A stretch of 64,000 bases of DNA, taken from positions 124,001-188,000 of the forward strand of contig MCGE01000049.1 of the NCBI GenBank assembly GCA_002105175.1, read 5' to 3'. The DNA comes from Absidia repens (lineage: Eukaryota > Mucoromycota > Mucoromycetes > Mucorales > Cunninghamellaceae). Position 1 is the first letter of the stretch, and each line of letters starts with the position of its first letter. Positions 10,684-21,262 of the stretch are shown here, one piece after another. The position numbers were made by a program, and so were the translations under genes. The notes beneath the pieces were generated by a model. That model saw nothing but the letters and a program-made list of their open reading frames with translations, had not been told where the DNA came from and did not search any database.

Positions 10684-12509
10684 GTTTCTGGGGGAATTGT
10701 TTTCCTGTTTTTACCTGACTTCTTTGTATGCCTCTTGATCTGAAACGGGTGCTTTGATATCATGACTATGTAATCGTTTGGGCCGAGTGGATAAATGGTC
10801 TAAGCGAATCAGGTCCCCGTGCCGAACATAATCCAGCCATGTTTTTCCATCCGTGCCCAACACATCGCCCGAAGTCTTTTCACTAAAGTCCAACGTATCG
10901 TTCATTCGTCGTATGATCCACCAATTGTTGTCATCTTGATATGGATAAAGTGTCACTTGTTGTTCTATGATATATATATATATATATAAAAAAGAACGCA
11001 TGTGTTGATTTAAGTAAGTTGATTGGATAACTTTTTTTTTTTGTAGAAATGACTTACGTTTACTTCCTTCAGGATACGAAGATTTATGAGAATGTAAGTA
11101 ACCACCATTTGTACCGAGATGACGGATAGTGACAATGGAACCAAAAGTGATATCTATAAAACATATTTTTTTTTTTAAATGGAAGGAAAAAATAAAGACT
11201 TCATTCATTGGGGGGGGTTTTTTTTTACCTTTAGGGCTATCCTGAATTTCATGTCCGACTAAAGAATGTTGAAAATGAGAAGACATCATGCTATCACCAG
11301 GACCAGCATTGGGGAGTAAATAAAAGTGAATATAAAACGTCGCAATATAGAAGCCCACAGGGAGTAGAATCAAGCATATCGTACGAGCAAGGAAATGTTG
11401 CATAAATCGAGACTACAAAAGATAATCATTCATCCTAATGAGATCATCCCTCATTCTTTCTTGTTGTGTTGCACAGGGGGGGGGTTACCTTTGTAATAGT
11501 GAGATCGCCCCATAAATGCCATAATTGATTCACGGTGGAACAGCCAATGGTAGCAATGATAAAAAGCCCCACCCATTTCGAACTGACTGTACTTCCCAAT
11601 CCCAATCCCGTCATTGTCAACCAAACCCACCAAGAGAAAGTAAAAGGTCGGTCCTGGACCTTGAAGAATTTGTTCCATGACATGAACGTCCATGCTGTAA
11701 AGAAGAGTAAGTAGGCATCCAAAAGAATCAATCGGCTATTGGTAACTAAACTATTTTCTGTAAGAATAAAATAAATGAAAGTCAGTTGAATGAAAACATG
11801 GCATACAAATAAAAATGCGAAGGGTTAAGCTGCTAATGGTGATGTCTCTAGTTTTTACCAAAACAAACGGCTATGGCTGTCACCAACGAGGCGGCTGTTG
11901 AATGACCACCGTCACGTAAAGTCATATACGACATTGGAACCAAGAGGGCCCCCAGGATAGCACAAACAGCACGCATTTGGAAGAACGGCACTTGGCCGTC
12001 GGCATAAGAACTAAGCAAAGTAACATGGTGGGTTACTTTTTGTCGCGTCTCCTCTTTTTTTTTTATAAAGAAAAAGCACTTACTTTCCAATAGCACCAAA
12101 GTCAAAATCACCACGATAGCCAGATAGATAGCCAGATAAAGCAATCAAGGTTTTGGCTAATGGAGGATGCACGTCAAAATAAAACGTGCCATTGATATAT
12201 TGGCCTGCAAATCCACCAAAGTGAACTTCGTCAAATCTATTTAAAAATGATAAGAGATGAGATTTCTTTGTAATACTTCAAATAAGTAGATAACATATAC
12301 ACAAACACACACACACACACATATATATATATACTTTACACGACTTGATTGGGTTGATCTAGGTGATAAAAACGTACAGCCAAGCCAAGGAGCGTCACTA
12401 CAACGAGAAGCACTATATCATGTGTTTGTATAGACATGCCTGTCTTTTTTATTGACGTTGGTGGTGATGGCACTGTCGTTGCATTATCTGTGGGATCTTT
12501 TTCTGCCAT
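9371..12509 (-). CDS. Protein O-mannosyltransferase (PMT family), 10 exons, 775 aa
   Basis: ER-membrane glycosyltransferase that transfers mannose from dolichyl-phosphate-mannose to Ser/Thr of secretory proteins. Minus exons: 12509-12340, 12236-12084, 12010-11859, 11757-11489, 11412-11229, 11153-11058, 10964-10715, 10620-10352, 10235-9578, 9497-9371; total 2,328 nt in frame. Motifs: [14 protein letters not shown] with the catalytic-loop Asp-Glu, [34 protein letters not shown], and several hydrophobic spans ([34 protein letters not shown]). The lumenal MIR-type region (about 310-515) contains [11 protein letters not shown] and [15 protein letters not shown]-terminal membrane spans follow [20 protein letters not shown], then [11 protein letters not shown]. 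An apparent TAA at 9576-9574 lies inside an intron: splicing to 9497 adds [15 protein letters not shown] and 25 more residues. The sequence resembles PMT1/PMT2 more than PMT4, but I do not assign the subfamily. Confidence 0.92.
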
Positions 12510-13260
12510 TTTGTTGTTTAAAAGAAAAGAACAAGAGGGGTGGAATGGAGAATACAATTTTCACCAAAAAAAAAAACCAAGAAATGTGGGCGGTATTTAA
12601 AAATGCGGATCCACCAAATAGGGGTGCGACAGCATGGAATATTGGCAGTGATTATAAAAATAAAACAAAACACTGTTAGAAAAAAAAAAAAAAAAAGAGA
12701 GAGAAAAATGATTGCATTGAAAAGTGAGTAGCAAAAGAAACATTCATGTGTCAATAGGAATGATGACTGAAGTTGGACCAATGAAAATCCGTCGAGATGA
12801 ACTCATAAGGAAAAGATCCATTCATCCAACACAGCACAGTTTTACAAAAAAATAAATAAATTCCGTTTGAACTGGATAGTCAAGTCAGTTACTATATACT
12901 GTAGTCAACTGTAACTTCCCCCGTACCGTATATGTCTTATCTTCGGCTAAACTGGTAAAGAAAAATATGTCAGTTTATAAAAGAGCTTATCCCGTTAAAA
13001 ATAGCGGACTTGTAAGTCGATCCACCAATCAAACGCCATGATAACGCAAGATACATTTATGCCCACCAAACTTTATGACAACAAACTTCGATTTGTTTCA
13101 AAAAAAATAACCACGGTTCGTATAAGGAAGGCCTACTTTTTTTTTGTATGGACATATAAATAATAAAAAAAAAAATAAAATCCCCCATTCTTTTTTTTTT
13201 TTTTTTGTTTATTTATTTCACTTCATTTTTTTCCCCCACTCTTTTTTTTTTTTTACTGCA
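12510..13260. other. Divergent promoter region between PMT and GABA-T genes
   Basis: About 750 bases separating two divergent genes. A- and T-homopolymers flank both starts. TACTGTA occurs at 12897. No gene recognised. Confidence 0.45.
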
Positions 13261-15039
13261 ATGCTTCGTGTATCTTCTCAACGTGCACTTCTTTTCCCTA
13301 TTGCCCAACGCGCGACGAAGCGGACCTTAGCGACGGTCGCTACCAAGACAGCAACGGCACCCAATGCTACCCCTTTTTTTCCTGATGAACCTGCTTTGCC
13401 AGCCATGAAAACTGCGGTGCCTGGGCCTGAATCCAAGGCTATTTTACAACGATTGAGCCAATACCAAGATACCCGCTCTGTCTTTTTCGTTGCAGGTAAA
13501 AGAGACTCACACAAACGCTGATCATGACCATCCCTATTGATCCCTCTTCTACCCTCTCTTCTAATAGATTTCGAAAAGTCAAAGGGCAACTATATTGTGG
13601 ATGCCGATGGAAACACCATGTTGGATGTGTTTGCTCAAATTGCGTCGATCCCCGTTGGTTACAACAATCCAGCCTTTTTGGCATTGGCTAAGGATCCTGC
13701 GTTTCAAACCGCACTTGCCAACAGGTAAAAACAACAACAACAACAGCGGATGGACCGAGAGGGGGGGGGTGGGGTGCGTGTGTGTGTGTTGATGGGATGA
13801 GGGGAACATGTATACTTATCTTTCTTTTCTTCAAAACCAAATAGAGCGGCGTTGGGGGTGAATCCCAACAAGGACTGGGTGGATCAAGTGGAAAAGGCAT
13901 TTATGCGGGTGGCACCCAAGGGATTGGATCAAGTGTTTACGGTGATGTGTGGCTCATGTGCGAACGAAAATGCATTCAAGACGGCGTTCATGTACAAGGC
14001 GGCCAAGTTACGTGGTGATGCTGAGTTCACGATGGATGAATTGAATAGTTGTATGAACAATCAAGCCCCAGGTTCGCCTGATCTGTCGATCCTTAGCTTT
14101 TCTCAAGCGTTCCATGGTCGTTTGTTTGGTTCCTTGACGGCCACCGCCTCCAAAGCCATTCACAAGATCGATATCCCTGCCTTTAACTGGCCCAAGGCTC
14201 CCTTCCCATTACTCAAATACCCCTTGGATGAACATCAAGATTACAATCGTTCTGTCGAACAACAATCCTTACAGGCCGTCGAACAGCTGATCAAGGAAAA
14301 CAAACAACCCGTGGCAGCCGTCGTCGTGGAACCTATCCAATCCGAAGGTGGTGATAATCATGGTAAAGCCCCACGCCCCTCACCAAAAAAAAAAAAAAAA
14401 AAAAAAAATAGGAATCATGTTTGACTCATTTTATTGTTTTTTTTTATTTGATGATCAATAGCATCTCCTTCTTATTTCCGTCAACTGCAGGCGATTTGCA
14501 AGAAACACGATGTGTTATTTATTGTGGACGAAGTCCAAACCGGCGTGGGTGGCACGGGCACTTTTTGGGCACATGAAGCATGGGATTTACCCGAATCGCC
14601 CGACATGGTGACGTTTTCCAAGAAATTCCAAGCAGCGGGCTTCTTTTTGAACAGTAGACTACGACCCACACAACCTTACCGACTTTACAATACATGGATG
14701 GGCGACCCAGTGCGTGCCATGCAAGCGGCGGCGATCATCAACGAAGTGGAATCCAAGGATTTATTGACCAATGTCAAACAGGTCGGTGGCTATTTACAAT
14801 CTCAATTACCAACCCTGCCCACATTGGCCAATGTGCGTGGTCAAGGGGCGTTTATTGCGTTTGATTTAGTGGATGGTGCCCATCGTGATAAGCTCTTGAC
14901 GGATATGCGCCAACGCGGGGTCAATGTCGGTGGCTGTGGTGATCGCACCGTGCGCTTACGCCCCATGCTCACCTTCCAACAACATCATGCTGACATCTTT
15001 TTGAATACCTTGGAAGATGCCTTGAAATTGCAACAATAA
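13261..15039 (+). CDS. 4-aminobutyrate aminotransferase, mitochondrial, 4 exons, 495 aa
   Basis: PLP enzyme of the GABA shunt that converts 4-aminobutyrate plus 2-oxoglutarate to succinate semialdehyde plus glutamate. Exons: 13261-13495, 13568-13724, 13845-14362, 14462-15039; phases agree (1,488 nt). Residues 1 to about 40 are Arg/Ser/Ala-rich without acidic residues (MLRVSSQRALLFPIAQRATK), fitting a mitochondrial presequence. GNYIVDADGNTMLDVFAQI, MCGSCANENAFKTAFMYKAA (cysteine motif of the GABA-T group), FSQAFHGRLFGS and VVEPIQSEGGDNH follow. FIVDEVQTGVGGTGTFWAHE has the PLP-nitrogen Asp near 326, and DMVTFSKKF holds the Schiff-base lysine near 357-358. Length matches the eukaryotic enzyme (about 470-500). 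Intron 3 carries a long A-run followed by a T-run. Confidence 0.95.
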
Positions 15040-15146
15040 TCGCTCTCCCCCCCTTTTTTTTTTTTTTTTTACCTTCCTCCCCCCACATCTTAGTTTTTTT
15101 TTTCTTCTTATTCATATTTTATCTGATCATCAATTTTATCAACTTC

Positions 15147-15152
15147 AATAAA
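15147..15152 (+). terminator. Polyadenylation signal AATAAA of the GABA-T gene
   Basis: CTTCAATAAAG about 110 bases after the stop codon, in a T-rich 3' UTR. Confidence 0.5.
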
Positions 15153-15594
15153 GTCTATATATATATATTTTCACATTTCAATGATTGTTTTACGTAGGGT
15201 ATGATGATAAAGTGGTTTTTTTTTTTTTTTTTTTTTTTTTTGGCTTCTGCTGATTTCACATGCGTTGGGCGTCGACATCTGAATTTCAAACTATTTTTTT
15301 TTTCCCTCGACCTCTCCCACCCACCGGCTCAACAATTTTTTTTCTCTCTCCAAAAGTACTACTACTGGCTCGCGTTGCTATCGTTGACTACGAAGCACTC
15401 TCTGTATATGCTCACTTTTCATCAAGACAAAATGGCTTCATGTACTCATGAAAGTGGATGAGTGACCAGAAAAAAAAAACAACCAACGACGATTGGGGCT
15501 CCGTCATGTAAGTCAAGGACCTTTCTATCTAAAAAGATATATATACAACATAAGAGTTTGACTTTTTTTTTTTTTTTTTTTTTTTTTTTGTATT

Positions 15595-16070
15595 ATGGAT
15601 AGATTCTCTGCGCAACATCAAAATGAGGTGTGTATGGAATCGGTCGCTTATGAACTAGATTGGATGAATGTAAGGTACGGCACCATTAGCAGGCACGCAC
15701 AGCAGAACCCACTCACACTCCCTTCTTCCTATCAAGATAACGGTGCTGTGGATGATTTTGAGGGAGGCGGAACCGTCCAGACGTTGAAACGAACCATGTT
15801 TCGCAAGATACGACGAAAATTAAATGGCTACAGTAGACGACGATTAGGTGGCCCCCCCCTTTCCACTGATGATGGGCTCAAACGGTTTCCCTCTCACACA
15901 CAGCGGACACTGAAACCGGGCAAAATGCTTTTTTTGATTTCGACCGAAATGGCATATGCGCACAGGAACCCGAAGGCTCCATTATCAACAAGACCTTAGA
16001 TTCGGTGTTTTGTGGTGGGCCATCTCATCGCCTCTTTTCTACGCACCTTCTCGATCAACATGTAGTGTGA
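15595..16070 (+). CDS. Hypothetical 139-aa protein, possibly two exons
   Basis: A TATA-like GATATATATAC lies about 60 bases upstream. The frame opens MDRFSAQHQNEVCMESVAYE and stays open to 15999 unspliced (134 aa). A better model removes 15848-15903 (GTGGCC...ACACACAG, 56 nt). It then continues ADTETGQNAFFDFDRNGICA and IINKTLDSVFCGGPSHRLFS to a TGA at 16068-16070, 420 nt in frame. Downstream, 16125-16248 is open in another frame (KKPSIAVWDINTEERLPQ), so a further exon is possible. No family recognised. The donor GTGGCC is unusual, so the splice model is tentative. Confidence 0.4.
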
Positions 16071-16486
16071 ACTGGATCAGCTCTCCCTCTCTCAACATTG
16101 ATTTGAAACGACGACCCCAGTTCAACACGGACGACGTTTTGGAGACAAACACGATGGTCACGATGTGGAAGGGAACCAAATCAAGAAGCCATCCATTGCA
16201 GTGTGGGATATTAACACCGAGGAACGCCTTCCACAGGAAAATGCATAGAACATTGTGATGGATCCATCTCTTGTGGTGAACTAGTTTTACTTGTGATGAA
16301 TCTTCTTTTGCAAAAGCCCTTCTCTCTCTCTCTACCCCCCTCTCTCATCAATCCCATGTTAATGTTTCAGCGTTAGAATGCAAAGAAAAGAAGATGATCA
16401 ATGATATTAGATATTTAGGTTTTTATTTTTATTTTTTATTTTGTCAATCAATAAACAATCATTGACTTGAGGTTATACTCTGATTT
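16071..16486. other. 3' flank of the hypothetical gene
   Basis: Contains the possible extra exon near 16125-16248, CT-rich simple sequence near 16320-16350 and CAATAAAC near 16450, a potential poly(A) signal. Otherwise nothing is recognised. Confidence 0.35.
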
Positions 16487-16571
16487 GTATGTATTGTATG
16501 TATTGTATGTATTGTATGTATTGTATGTATTGTATGTATTGTATGTATTGTATGTATTGTATGTATTGTAT
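16487..16571. repeat. 9-bp tandem repeat GTATGTATT, about 9 copies
   Basis: Nearly perfect head-to-tail GTATGTATT units. The unit length is a multiple of three, so a minus-strand frame reads repeated His-Thr-Ile, which is an artefact of the array. Confidence 0.9.
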
Positions 16572-17344
16572 GGATTTTATGGAGGATATATTTGCCATGT
16601 GAACAACGAGCACTAACATCTTTCAGATTTGCCGTGCAGTATATCATCCGATTCATTCAAACATTGATATAAAGCAGGTGACGATATTCACGACTATGGT
16701 GATTTACGCTGTAACTTTTGCAACGCAAAGTTTTTGTGTATGAATTAAATATTTTATTTTGATAGATGGGAGTGTTGCACAACGACAGTTGGCCAATGTC
16801 ACCACTTTACTAACTTTTTTTTTTCTTGCACACGTACACAAACACGCTTTACTTTTTTTTTTTTTTTTTTTTTTTGTAGGCACATAAACAATGTGGACAT
16901 ACCACCATTTGATAACACAAACATATAAGAGACGGTAACAATAAAGAAGACAACGACAAATTTTTTATTCATACAGATATAAACTATGATAACCAATACT
17001 AAGCTAATCTAGTGCCCCTTCTATGACGCAGTTCTTAACATGAAGCAGAATATTTTGTCATGATATAACTAAAATGGAAGGTAAACTAATCCAAGGGACA
17101 AGGTATTTTTTCTTTTTCAAGGCGAATGACATAACCTACTCTGGTGTACAGTCAAATCGAAGTAACCTAAGCCAGCCCAAGTCGCTCCATGTCTAAAGAG
17201 TAAAGTCATGGTGTCATTGTTGAATGGTGAGGATTGCTGTAAAAGAAAAAAAAATAACGAAACTACAAAGTTGTTGATGTTGTGTGGCGTTTGATGTAAA
17301 AAAGGAAGTGAGTGAAGGAGTAAAAAAAAAAAAAGGGCGAGGGA
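16572..17344. other. AT-rich spacer without recognised genes
   Basis: T-homopolymer near 16853-16875; otherwise unique-looking AT-rich DNA. Short frames here are low complexity. No RNA gene seen. Confidence 0.35.
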
Positions 17345-17720
17345 GTTATCCTCTGAAAAAATTGGGTGAACAAAAATATTTCAAATGCCGCACACGTGAG
17401 GTTTATATTTTTCTCGCGCATGTTTCTATTTTTTTTTTCCCTTCAATTTTTCTTCACCATTCAGCTTTTATGGGTTTATTTGGACCTAGAATTGTATCAG
17501 GACTAGTTTAGAAGGGTTTTCAGCTCAAGGATTACAACATGCATGGGGATCCCTTTCATTTTGGATCTAGGATTTAGAACCACCATTTCGTTGGCTTTGT
17601 GGAATCATCATTAGCTTAGTTTAGTGTTAGTTGGCCATAGTTCGTATCTGCTTCTAAATAAAAAAAAATATCTTTTTACTTACTTCAATGAAAGCTGTCC
17701 CATTGATTTCGCTCATGTCT
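17345..17720 (+). repeat. Copy of the dispersed GATGCATGGGGAAACCC repeat
   Basis: Parallels 8000-8450 throughout: CACGTGAGG left part, T-rich middle, AGGACTAGTTTAGAAGGG, CATGCATGGGGATCCCTTTC, TTTTGGATCTAGGATTTAG, then TTAGCTTAGTTTAGTG and a TCAATGAAA end. Unclassified; no coding content. Confidence 0.65.
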
Positions 17721-18477
17721 TGAACAACAGATTCCTTTTTATCATCGTCCCTTCCAATTAGATTGGTGTTGATCAATGTTATCCTCCAAATAAATATATA
17801 TTCCATTTGCTTTTATTATGCTTTGTACAGGCAGGATTTTGAAACTATTTACGATATCTGTTTTAGAGCAATGTTGGTTAACCAATATGTCTCCCAAGAG
17901 TCGCCCTCATTTTCTATCTCCATTTAGATCCCGTTTTAGAATGAGCCACACACTCCCTTTAGTTTTGCATGTACTAGTTAGTTTCAACCAGTCGTTCCTC
18001 TTACCTACACTTAGTCCACGCATCCACACATAGATTAAACACTCTTCTTTCTTAATATTGTTCTGAAATAAACCGTCCCCAATTCGTCATTATTGATACT
18101 GTACTTGTTTATTTGTTTGTTTGTTTGCATATTACGTGATTGATCTTGACATTTTGAATATACTATAGATGGCGTCTAAATGAAGGTGGTTTATTACGTA
18201 CTATAATGTCTTCTTGTTTCTGTACATATGAAAGTACAGTACCTTGTCTAAACTAAAATATATGACATTTTAAAGATACAAAGTCGACCATTACTGTATT
18301 TCGATGCCACCCCATTCAATACCAGCGCACACACACACAACGAAAAAAAAGCACAAAATAGGTTGCCCAAAAGGTGTATTTATTGGGAAAAGATGACTGC
18401 ACTTTAAACACAAGATATAACACTGACTAAACTACATCCTAAAGGTGTAATGTTTCATGAGAGATTGTAGATGATAA

Positions 18478-18705
18478 TGGATTATTGGTAGAGTTCGAGA
18501 TGAGGGAACACAATAGTGTATTTTAAAAAAGGTAGACGATTAACCATTGATTGTAATAGTAGACCAACTGATACATAACCAGTGCTGGGTTTATATTGAT
18601 CAGGGCACGGTACAGTTGTTGAGTTGTGATGGATAACCGGATGAATGATATGTATGGACGATGACAAATGACAAATACGATAAAAGGTTCGTTTTTGAAA
18701 CATCA
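18478..18705 (-). repeat. LTR-like fragment, family E
   Basis: Matches, in inverse orientation, the segment at about 60615-60950. Shared blocks include the complement of CCCTCATCTCGAACTCTACCAATAATCC and of GACAAATGACAAATACGA (given here in parts). Two copies in opposite orientation identify a dispersed element; its boundaries are not fixed here. Confidence 0.5.
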
Positions 18706-18740
18706 TATCACAAAAGGCTTCAATTAAAAAAAAAAAAAAA

Positions 18741-18773
<33 letters not shown>

Positions 18774-19045
18774 CCAAGACTAAAAAGAAAAGAAAAGAAA
18801 GAAATGAACGAGAGGTAAGAAACGCCAACTACAAAAAAAAAAAAAAAAAAAAGAAAGAGACAACGATTGAAGTATCAAAAGCAAGCAATTTTTATTCCAG
18901 AAAATGATATAATGATATAATAAAAGTAAAAAGGTAATGCTAAAATAAAATATCTAAACTACATGGTATGGATTCATCGGATGAAATCCCTTCTATTACT
19001 AAGCCAGGAATTCCAAGGGAATCGTATGATCGTTTCGGTAAATAC

Positions 19046-19684
19046 GCTTGAGTGAACTTGCAAGGACTTGAGTTGACTTGAATATACATGCATAGGTTTG
19101 AGCAGCCTTGAATTGACTTGAATAAACTTGAAACGGCTTGAGATGATTTGATTTGGATTGCGTAAGCTTGAATAGACTTGAGTTGACTTGATTTTTGGTT
19201 TGCATAACCTTGAATAGACTTGAGCTGACTTGATTTTTGGTTTGCATAATCTTGAATAGACTTGAGTTGACTTTAATAAGCTTGAGTTGACTTGAATAAG
19301 CTTGAGTTGGCTTGCATAGACTTGAGTTGGCATAAATCGAGTTCACTTGAGTTGACGTGCATAGGCTTGATCCGACTTGAATTGTTTGCAGAGGGTTGAC
19401 TTGACTTGAAAAGAAGAGCTTCCATCCGACAAAGTAATACCAATCTAAAACAAGAAGGGAAAGGAGAAAAAAAAAAAGAGTAGACCACAATAGGCTTGGA
19501 ATAGGCTTGCGTTGACTTGGAATAGGACTGTGTTGACTTGAATAGACTTGAAATAGACGTGTGTTGACTTGAATCGATTTGAAATAGGCTTGGAAGGACT
19601 TGAATGGACTTGGGCACCATTGGAATAGGTTTGAATAGACCTAGGTTGGCATTGAGCAGGCCTTCACAGACTTGGAATAGACTT
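19046..19684. repeat. Degenerate 10-11 bp minisatellite (GACTTGAATT-type), left half
   Basis: Repeated CTTGAATAGA, CTTGAGTTGA and CTTGCATAGA units of 10-11 bp. The array resumes at 24934 after the retroelement, so the element is inserted within one array. Minus-strand frames across it (Phe-Lys-Ser-Thr-Gln patterns) are periodic artefacts and not genes. Confidence 0.85.
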
Positions 19685-20029
19685 TGTTGTATTTTGCATA
19701 TGAATGTAGCAATGAAATAAAATAAAGTGTGACATTGATGTAAATCATGCACAATGTAAATGAAATAAAAATAAATTTAAATACAGCGCTACAATGCAAG
19801 GGCTCAGATCATATATGGGTGTCATGATCTGATTTCACTTTTTCATGTCTTTGAAAAAGAAACCCATTTATTATATCAAACCGTAGTAGTAGTTATACTG
19901 TTTCATATCATAATCACATCATTATAAAAAGATGCTTGATTTATATCAAATAAAGGTTATCAACATTCTCATCTTATTTTTTATTTTTTATTTTACTTTT
20001 ATTTTATTTTAAAAACCTAAACTACAACA
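19685..20029 (+). repeat. 5' LTR, 345 bp
   Basis: Begins TGTTGTATTTTGC and ends CCTAAACTACAACA. Contains the palindromic stretch ATGGGTGTCATGATCTGA, a TATA-like TTATAAAAAG at 19922 and a second TATATCAAATAAA at 19942. The latter is about 27 bases before TCATCTTA (19969-19976), a plausible transcript start. Confidence 0.95.
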
Positions 20030-20034
20030 TTTTT

Positions 20035-20042
20035 TAAGATGA
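20035..20042 (+). promoter_or_regulatory. Candidate self-priming site TAAGATGA overlapping the gag start
   Basis: TAAGATGA is the exact complement of TCATCTTA in the LTR (19969-19976) and overlaps the ATG at 20039. The same pair exists in the copies at 37590-37674 and 38059-38398. Tf1/sushi elements prime reverse transcription from their own 5' RNA end; the role here is inferred. Confidence 0.45.
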
Positions 20043-21262
20043 ACTCTGAAGATAAACCTCAACACGCCAGCCCCACCAATAACAAGACTGTGGATGATAT
20101 CATAGCTGAAGCCCAGGCAAATCCTTTAAATCATTCTGAATCTATGGAAGTGGATGATCATGTTACAACACTAGATCCAAATGAAATGGATATGGCCACT
20201 CCTGAAGAAATCAAGGCGGAGCTGGGCAGAACTGAATATAAGCTCAAGACAATCTATGGTGACTATTTGGAATATAAAAAGAATGGTGACATGGCTAACA
20301 TGGAGCGCATTAAGAAGCAATTGGCGGAATTAAAACAAGACCGTGACATCCAACAATCTTTTTTAAATATGATGATTACACCAGAAAAACAACAAGTACG
20401 GTCAAAGATATCATTTAAAGATATTCCTCTGTTCCAAGTAAAAAATCAATATGTGTATGACACAAGACAGCGCATTTTTGATACAGTAAGTGATTTCTTA
20501 AGCACGTTTGAAAAAATATTAACATCAGAACAAGTGAATCTGGATGAACAATGGTGCAGATGGCTTAACTGCGCTATGAATCAAGAACACCAGGTATGGT
20601 TTGATCAGAATCTGTTAAATCAACCATTGAAATGGAAAGAAGCTCGGTTAATCTTCGAACGTCGCTTCGAATCTGTTGTCTATAAATTATTCATGGGTGT
20701 AAAAGCAGTAACCATGGAAATGGAGCTTGGTGAATCTGTCCTTGCCTTTGGGGATAGGCTAGTAAAAGCGATGAATGAAGGCGAAGTGGAAGATAGCCAA
20801 GCACTGGCTTATCGTTTCCTGGGTTGTCTCCCAAATGAGGTGGCAAATGCTGTTGGTGCAGCCTGGGCAAGCCAAACCCAAACAAGTGAGCACACTTTTC
20901 CCACCAGGGTGCATCAGTTGGTGGATATAGCTAGGACCATCACGTTACCAATGGATGTGAAAAGACAGCAAAGAAGACAGGTGGAACCAAACCGTTTCTT
21001 TAAAAGTGGTTTTAAATCAACAAACTCGAATAAACCATGTTACTACTGTCACAAATCATGGGCACCAGGCCATAGGTGTGCTCAGCATGACAAGGCTAAA
21101 GGTGTTAGCAAAGCCCGCACTTTGAAAAGGCAGCGCAAATCTTCTGAAATTGATAAGGAAGCACAAAAAGGTAAACACCATAGTAAAATAACAAAAGCGT
21201 TAGAATCAAGAAATTCACTAGCTCTTTATTTACCTATAACTATAAAGGAAATTAGATTGTAA
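20039..21262 (+). CDS. gag: Gag of the chromovirus, 407 aa (ends at an in-frame TAA)
   Basis: Nucleocapsid/capsid polyprotein part. The N-terminus is MNSEDKPQHASPTNNKTVDD. The next ~100 residues are charged and helical (KLKTIYGDYLEYKKNGDMAN). A retrotransposon-gag-like region follows near 140-270 (WCRWLNCAMNQEHQVWFDQN, KWKEARLIFERRFESV). A zinc knuckle CYYCHKSWAPGHRC (C-X2-C-X7-H-X-C, the GHRC variant) and a basic tail rich in Lys/Arg close it. In the 38.4-kb copy the frame continues through CAG, at the codon that is TAA here, into protease. So the native product is probably a single Gag-Pol and this stop is a mutation or a suppressed stop. Confidence 0.9.
   Translation: MNSEDKPQHASPTNNKTVDDIIAEAQANPLNHSESMEVDDHVTTLDPNEMDMATPEEIKAELGRTEYKLKTIYGDYLEYKKNGDMANMERIKKQLAELKQDRDIQQSFLNMMITPEKQQVRSKISFKDIPLFQVKNQYVYDTRQRIFDTVSDFLSTFEKILTSEQVNLDEQWCRWLNCAMNQEHQVWFDQNLLNQPLKWKEARLIFERRFESVVYKLFMGVKAVTMEMELGESVLAFGDRLVKAMNEGEVEDSQALAYRFLGCLPNEVANAVGAAWASQTQTSEHTFPTRVHQLVDIARTITLPMDVKRQQRRQVEPNRFFKSGFKSTNSNKPCYYCHKSWAPGHRCAQHDKAKGVSKARTLKRQRKSSEIDKEAQKGKHHSKITKALESRNSLALYLPITIKEIRL

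Noticed and set aside
12960..13030. tRNA-like stretch (GGACTTGTAAGTCGATCC)
   Set aside because: No cloverleaf with a proper T-arm (GGTTCGAATCC-type) or acceptor pairing could be drawn on either strand.
16459..16656. His-Thr-Ile repeat protein
   Set aside because: Translation of a 9-bp tandem repeat.
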